Part shown: positions 62,297 to 64,000 of the stretch, one piece after another
How positions within the stretch are numbered: the first letter of the stretch is position 1
Layout: each line of letters begins with the position of its first letter
Assembly: GCF_000725495.1 (NCBI RefSeq)
Contig: NZ_JNZD01000008.1
Coordinates: 1-64,000, forward strand
Source of the DNA: Streptomyces aureus
Lineage (GTDB): Bacteria > Actinomycetota > Actinomycetes > Streptomycetales > Streptomycetaceae
Length of the DNA: 64,000 nt
Reading direction: 5' to 3'
The notes under the pieces: model-generated
The model's database searches: none
What the model was told of the DNA's origin: nothing
What the model saw: only the letters and a program-made list of their open reading frames with translations
Translations under genes and position numbers: made by a program

Positions 62297-62935
62297 TCAG
62301 CGGTTTTGTACGGGCAGGCCGTTCTGGAGGATGTCCAGCGCTCGGTCGAGGAGGTCCGGGAAGTCGCCCCGGTGACCGTGCTCGGCCCAGAACATCGAGG
62401 TCTCCATCAGACCGCCGATGAGCGACATCGTGTACACCCGCACCTCCAGGCTGTCCGGGTCCAGGCCGGTGCGCTCGGAGATGGCGGTGGCGAACATGCG
62501 GCCGGTGACCGACATGCTCTCCATCATCCGCGAGCGCACCGCGGGAACGTCGACCAGCAGCCGGGTGCGGATCCGCGCCACCTCCGGGTCCTCCTCGATC
62601 CCGGTGCGCACGGCCTCCCGCATCACGTGGCGGACGGTCTGCGGCCACGGTTCGTCGGCCGGGCGGGCGCGCAGCTCCTCCATGAGGATCGGGTCGTACT
62701 CGTCGGTGAGCACGATGTCCTCCTTGGTCGGGAAGTACCGGAAGACGGTCGACGGCGACACCTCGGCGCGCTCGGCGATCTGGTCGATCGTCGTGGCGTC
62801 GTACCCCTGCTCCTTGATCAGCGCGTACGTCGCGTCGCGGATCGCCTCGCGCGTCTTGATCTTCTTGCGCTCGCGCAGCCCGAGTTGCGGGCGGTCGGCG
62901 GGGGAGGTGCTGCGGGCGGCCGTCATGGAGTTCAT
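62297..62935 (-). CDS. TetR-family repressor
   Basis: A 212-residue repressor. The HTH is clear: KTREAIRDATYALIKEQGYD, TIDQIAERAEVSPSTVFRYF, PTKEDIVLTDEYD. The C-terminal part is a ligand/dimer domain resembling AcrR. ATG at 62935 lies only 2 bp from the MFS stop, so both genes form an operon and the repressor probably controls the exporter. An ATG three codons later is possible. Confidence 0.92.
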   Translation of the reverse strand: MNSMTAARSTSPADRPQLGLRERKKIKTREAIRDATYALIKEQGYDATTIDQIAERAEVSPSTVFRYFPTKEDIVLTDEYDPILMEELRARPADEPWPQTVRHVMREAVRTGIEEDPEVARIRTRLLVDVPAVRSRMMESMSVTGRMFATAISERTGLDPDSLEVRVYTMSLIGGLMETSMFWAEHGHRGDFPDLLDRALDILQNGLPVQNR

Positions 62936-62937
62936 TG

Positions 62938-64000
62938 TCAGGCATCCGCCCGCTGCCGGGCCACGTCGGACCGCTGCTCCCCGGCCCCGGCCGCCGCCGT
63001 CGTCCCCGGCAGGAAGGCCGCCGCGAGCAGCGCCGAGACCAGGGCGGCGATCCCGCACACCAGCAGCGTCAGGGCCATGCCGTGGACGTACGCGCTGTCG
63101 GCGGACGCGGCGAGGCGGGCGGATCCGGTCCGCTCGGCGATCAGGTGCGCGGCCACCACGGAGTGCCCGGCGGTGTCGGCGGCCGCCGCGGGCAGACCGG
63201 TGACGTCGAGGCGGTCGCGGAAGGCGCCCGCGAGCAGGCTGCCGAGCAGGGCGATGCCGATGGCGCCGCCCACCTGGCGCAGGGTCATCAGCAGGCCCGA
63301 GCCGCTGCCGGCGCGGTCGGAGGGCAGGGTGGCGAGGGCTCCCGACATCGCGGGCACGACCGCGAAGCCGAAGCCGACCCCGGCGACGGACAGCCACAGC
63401 GCGGTGAAGGCGTAGCCGGAGTCCACCGTCGTACGGCTGCCCAGGAGAGCGGCGAAGGCCAGGACCACGAGACCCGCGCCGACCACGGCCCGCGCCCCGA
63501 AGCGGGCGACGACGGGCTGCGCGGCCCGTGCCGCGACGATCAGCCCGCCCATGAGCGGCAGCAGCCGCACCCCGGTGCCGAGGGCGTCGTTGCCGAGGAC
63601 GGCCTGGAGGTACGGCGGCAGCACGAACATCAGCCCGGACAGCACGAACATGACCAGGGTGGCCGCGAGCGTGTTGAACAGGAACCCGCGGTGCGCGAGG
63701 AGGCCCATGTCGAGCATCGGCCGTGCCATGCGCCGCTCCCGCAGCACGAGGGCGGCGATCAGGACGACCGCCGAGGCGAAGCAGGCGAGGACGAGCGGGT
63801 CGCCCCAGCCGCGGGTCGGGGCCTCGATGATCGCGTAGATGAGGACGCCGAGCCCGGACGCGGTCAGCGCGGTGGAGAGGACGTCCACCCGGGGGGATGC
63901 GGGGTCGCGGGTCTCGGGCAGCAGCAGGACGCAGGCGAGGATGCCGAGGGCGGCCGTCGGGAGGTTGATCAGGAAGACCGAGCCCCACCAGAAGTGGTTG
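62938..64000 (-). CDS. MFS multidrug exporter (DHA2/EmrB-QacA type), N-terminus beyond window
   Basis: The C-terminal 353 residues of a 14-helix DHA2-type proton antiporter. The visible part begins at about helix 6 (HFWWGSVFLINLPTAALGIL) and contains MLDMGLLAHRGFLFNT and the segment ALPSDRAGSGSGLLMTLRQVGGAIG, written in two parts in family alignments as AGxGSGLxxTxRQxGGAxG. It exports drugs or secondary metabolites. The TetR gene follows it directly. The start lies outside the window. Confidence 0.9.
   Translation of the reverse strand, partial: NHFWWGSVFLINLPTAALGILACVLLLPETRDPASPRVDVLSTALTASGLGVLIYAIIEAPTRGWGDPLVLACFASAVVLIAALVLRERRMARPMLDMGLLAHRGFLFNTLAATLVMFVLSGLMFVLPPYLQAVLGNDALGTGVRLLPLMGGLIVAARAAQPVVARFGARAVVGAGLVVLAFAALLGSRTTVDSGYAFTALWLSVAGVGFGFAVVPAMSGALATLPSDRAGSGSGLLMTLRQVGGAIGIALLGSLLAGAFRDRLDVTGLPAAAADTAGHSVVAAHLIAERTGSARLAASADSAYVHGMALTLLVCGIAALVSALLAAAFLPGTTAAAGAGEQRSDVARQRADA

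Overview
The window is a stretch of high-GC actinomycete chromosome, almost certainly Streptomyces. Evidence: third codon positions are nearly all G or C, starts are often GTG, mycothiol chemistry (mca) is present, there are SARP/STAND regulators, and a 42-residue MmpB-like peptide sits next to maf. From memory, the gene order (acyl-CoA carboxylase alpha, maf, pccE, pccB, birA, cya, enoyl-CoA hydratase, cdgE, hutH ... metB, ilvA, greA, mca, DUF255 protein) follows the SCO4921 to SCO497x part of the S. coelicolor core. No tRNA, rRNA, CRISPR array or intact insertion sequence was seen.

Region 1 (1-10 kb) is the propionyl-CoA carboxylase neighbourhood. It holds the N-terminus of the biotinylated alpha subunit, maf, mmpB, a large SARP/NB-ARC regulator with a minisatellite linker, pccE and pccB. 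Divergent from pccB are birA, which biotinylates the alpha chain, and the adenylate cyclase cya. Region 2 (10-20 kb) has a giant low-complexity membrane protein, an enoyl-CoA hydratase, a GAF-GGDEF diguanylate cyclase, hutH, and a cold-shock protein followed by a DEAD-box helicase. Region 3 (19-31 kb) is rich in envelope functions: an LAxTG sortase substrate, an L,D-transpeptidase lipoprotein, a MacB-type ABC pair, a monooxygenase/truncated-haemoglobin chimera, an XRE regulator beside an alcohol dehydrogenase, a DD-peptidase-like hydrolase and a DUF4232 secreted protein.

Region 4 (31.4-39.7 kb) is an accessory-looking patch of small solitary genes: an LRV-repeat protein, a Sel1 protein, DUF3885, DUF4291 plus a broken inverted copy, an unknown protein and two tandem Imm50-type proteins. 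Families of this kind often occur as orphan immunity or polymorphic-toxin debris, but no toxin is visible. Region 5 (40-54.7 kb) returns to the core: metB, a sigma-like factor with a co-translated membrane peptide, MarR, ilvA, a DrrAB-type ABC exporter behind a palindromic operator, greA, DUF4307, mca, a STAND NTPase whose Walker A lysine is arginine, and a DUF255 thioredoxin-fold protein.

Region 6 (54.8-61.4 kb) is the most striking system. Four genes are joined by 4-bp stop/start overlaps: a membrane GT2 synthase, a GT-C type lipid-linked sugar transferase, a polyprenyl-phosphate sugar synthase with a GtrA domain, and a secreted copper-radical (galactose/glyoxal oxidase-like) enzyme with complete active-site residues. 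They look like a machine that builds an extracellular glycan and oxidises it, analogous to but distinct from the known CslA/GlxA pair. The window ends with a Mut7-C RNase-like protein and a TetR gene followed upstream by an MFS exporter cut by the window edge.

The window carries many very strong GC-rich hairpins at operon ends and several short tandem repeat arrays (periods 18, 22, 22, about 31, about 42, 60/72 and 108 bp). These are reported separately.
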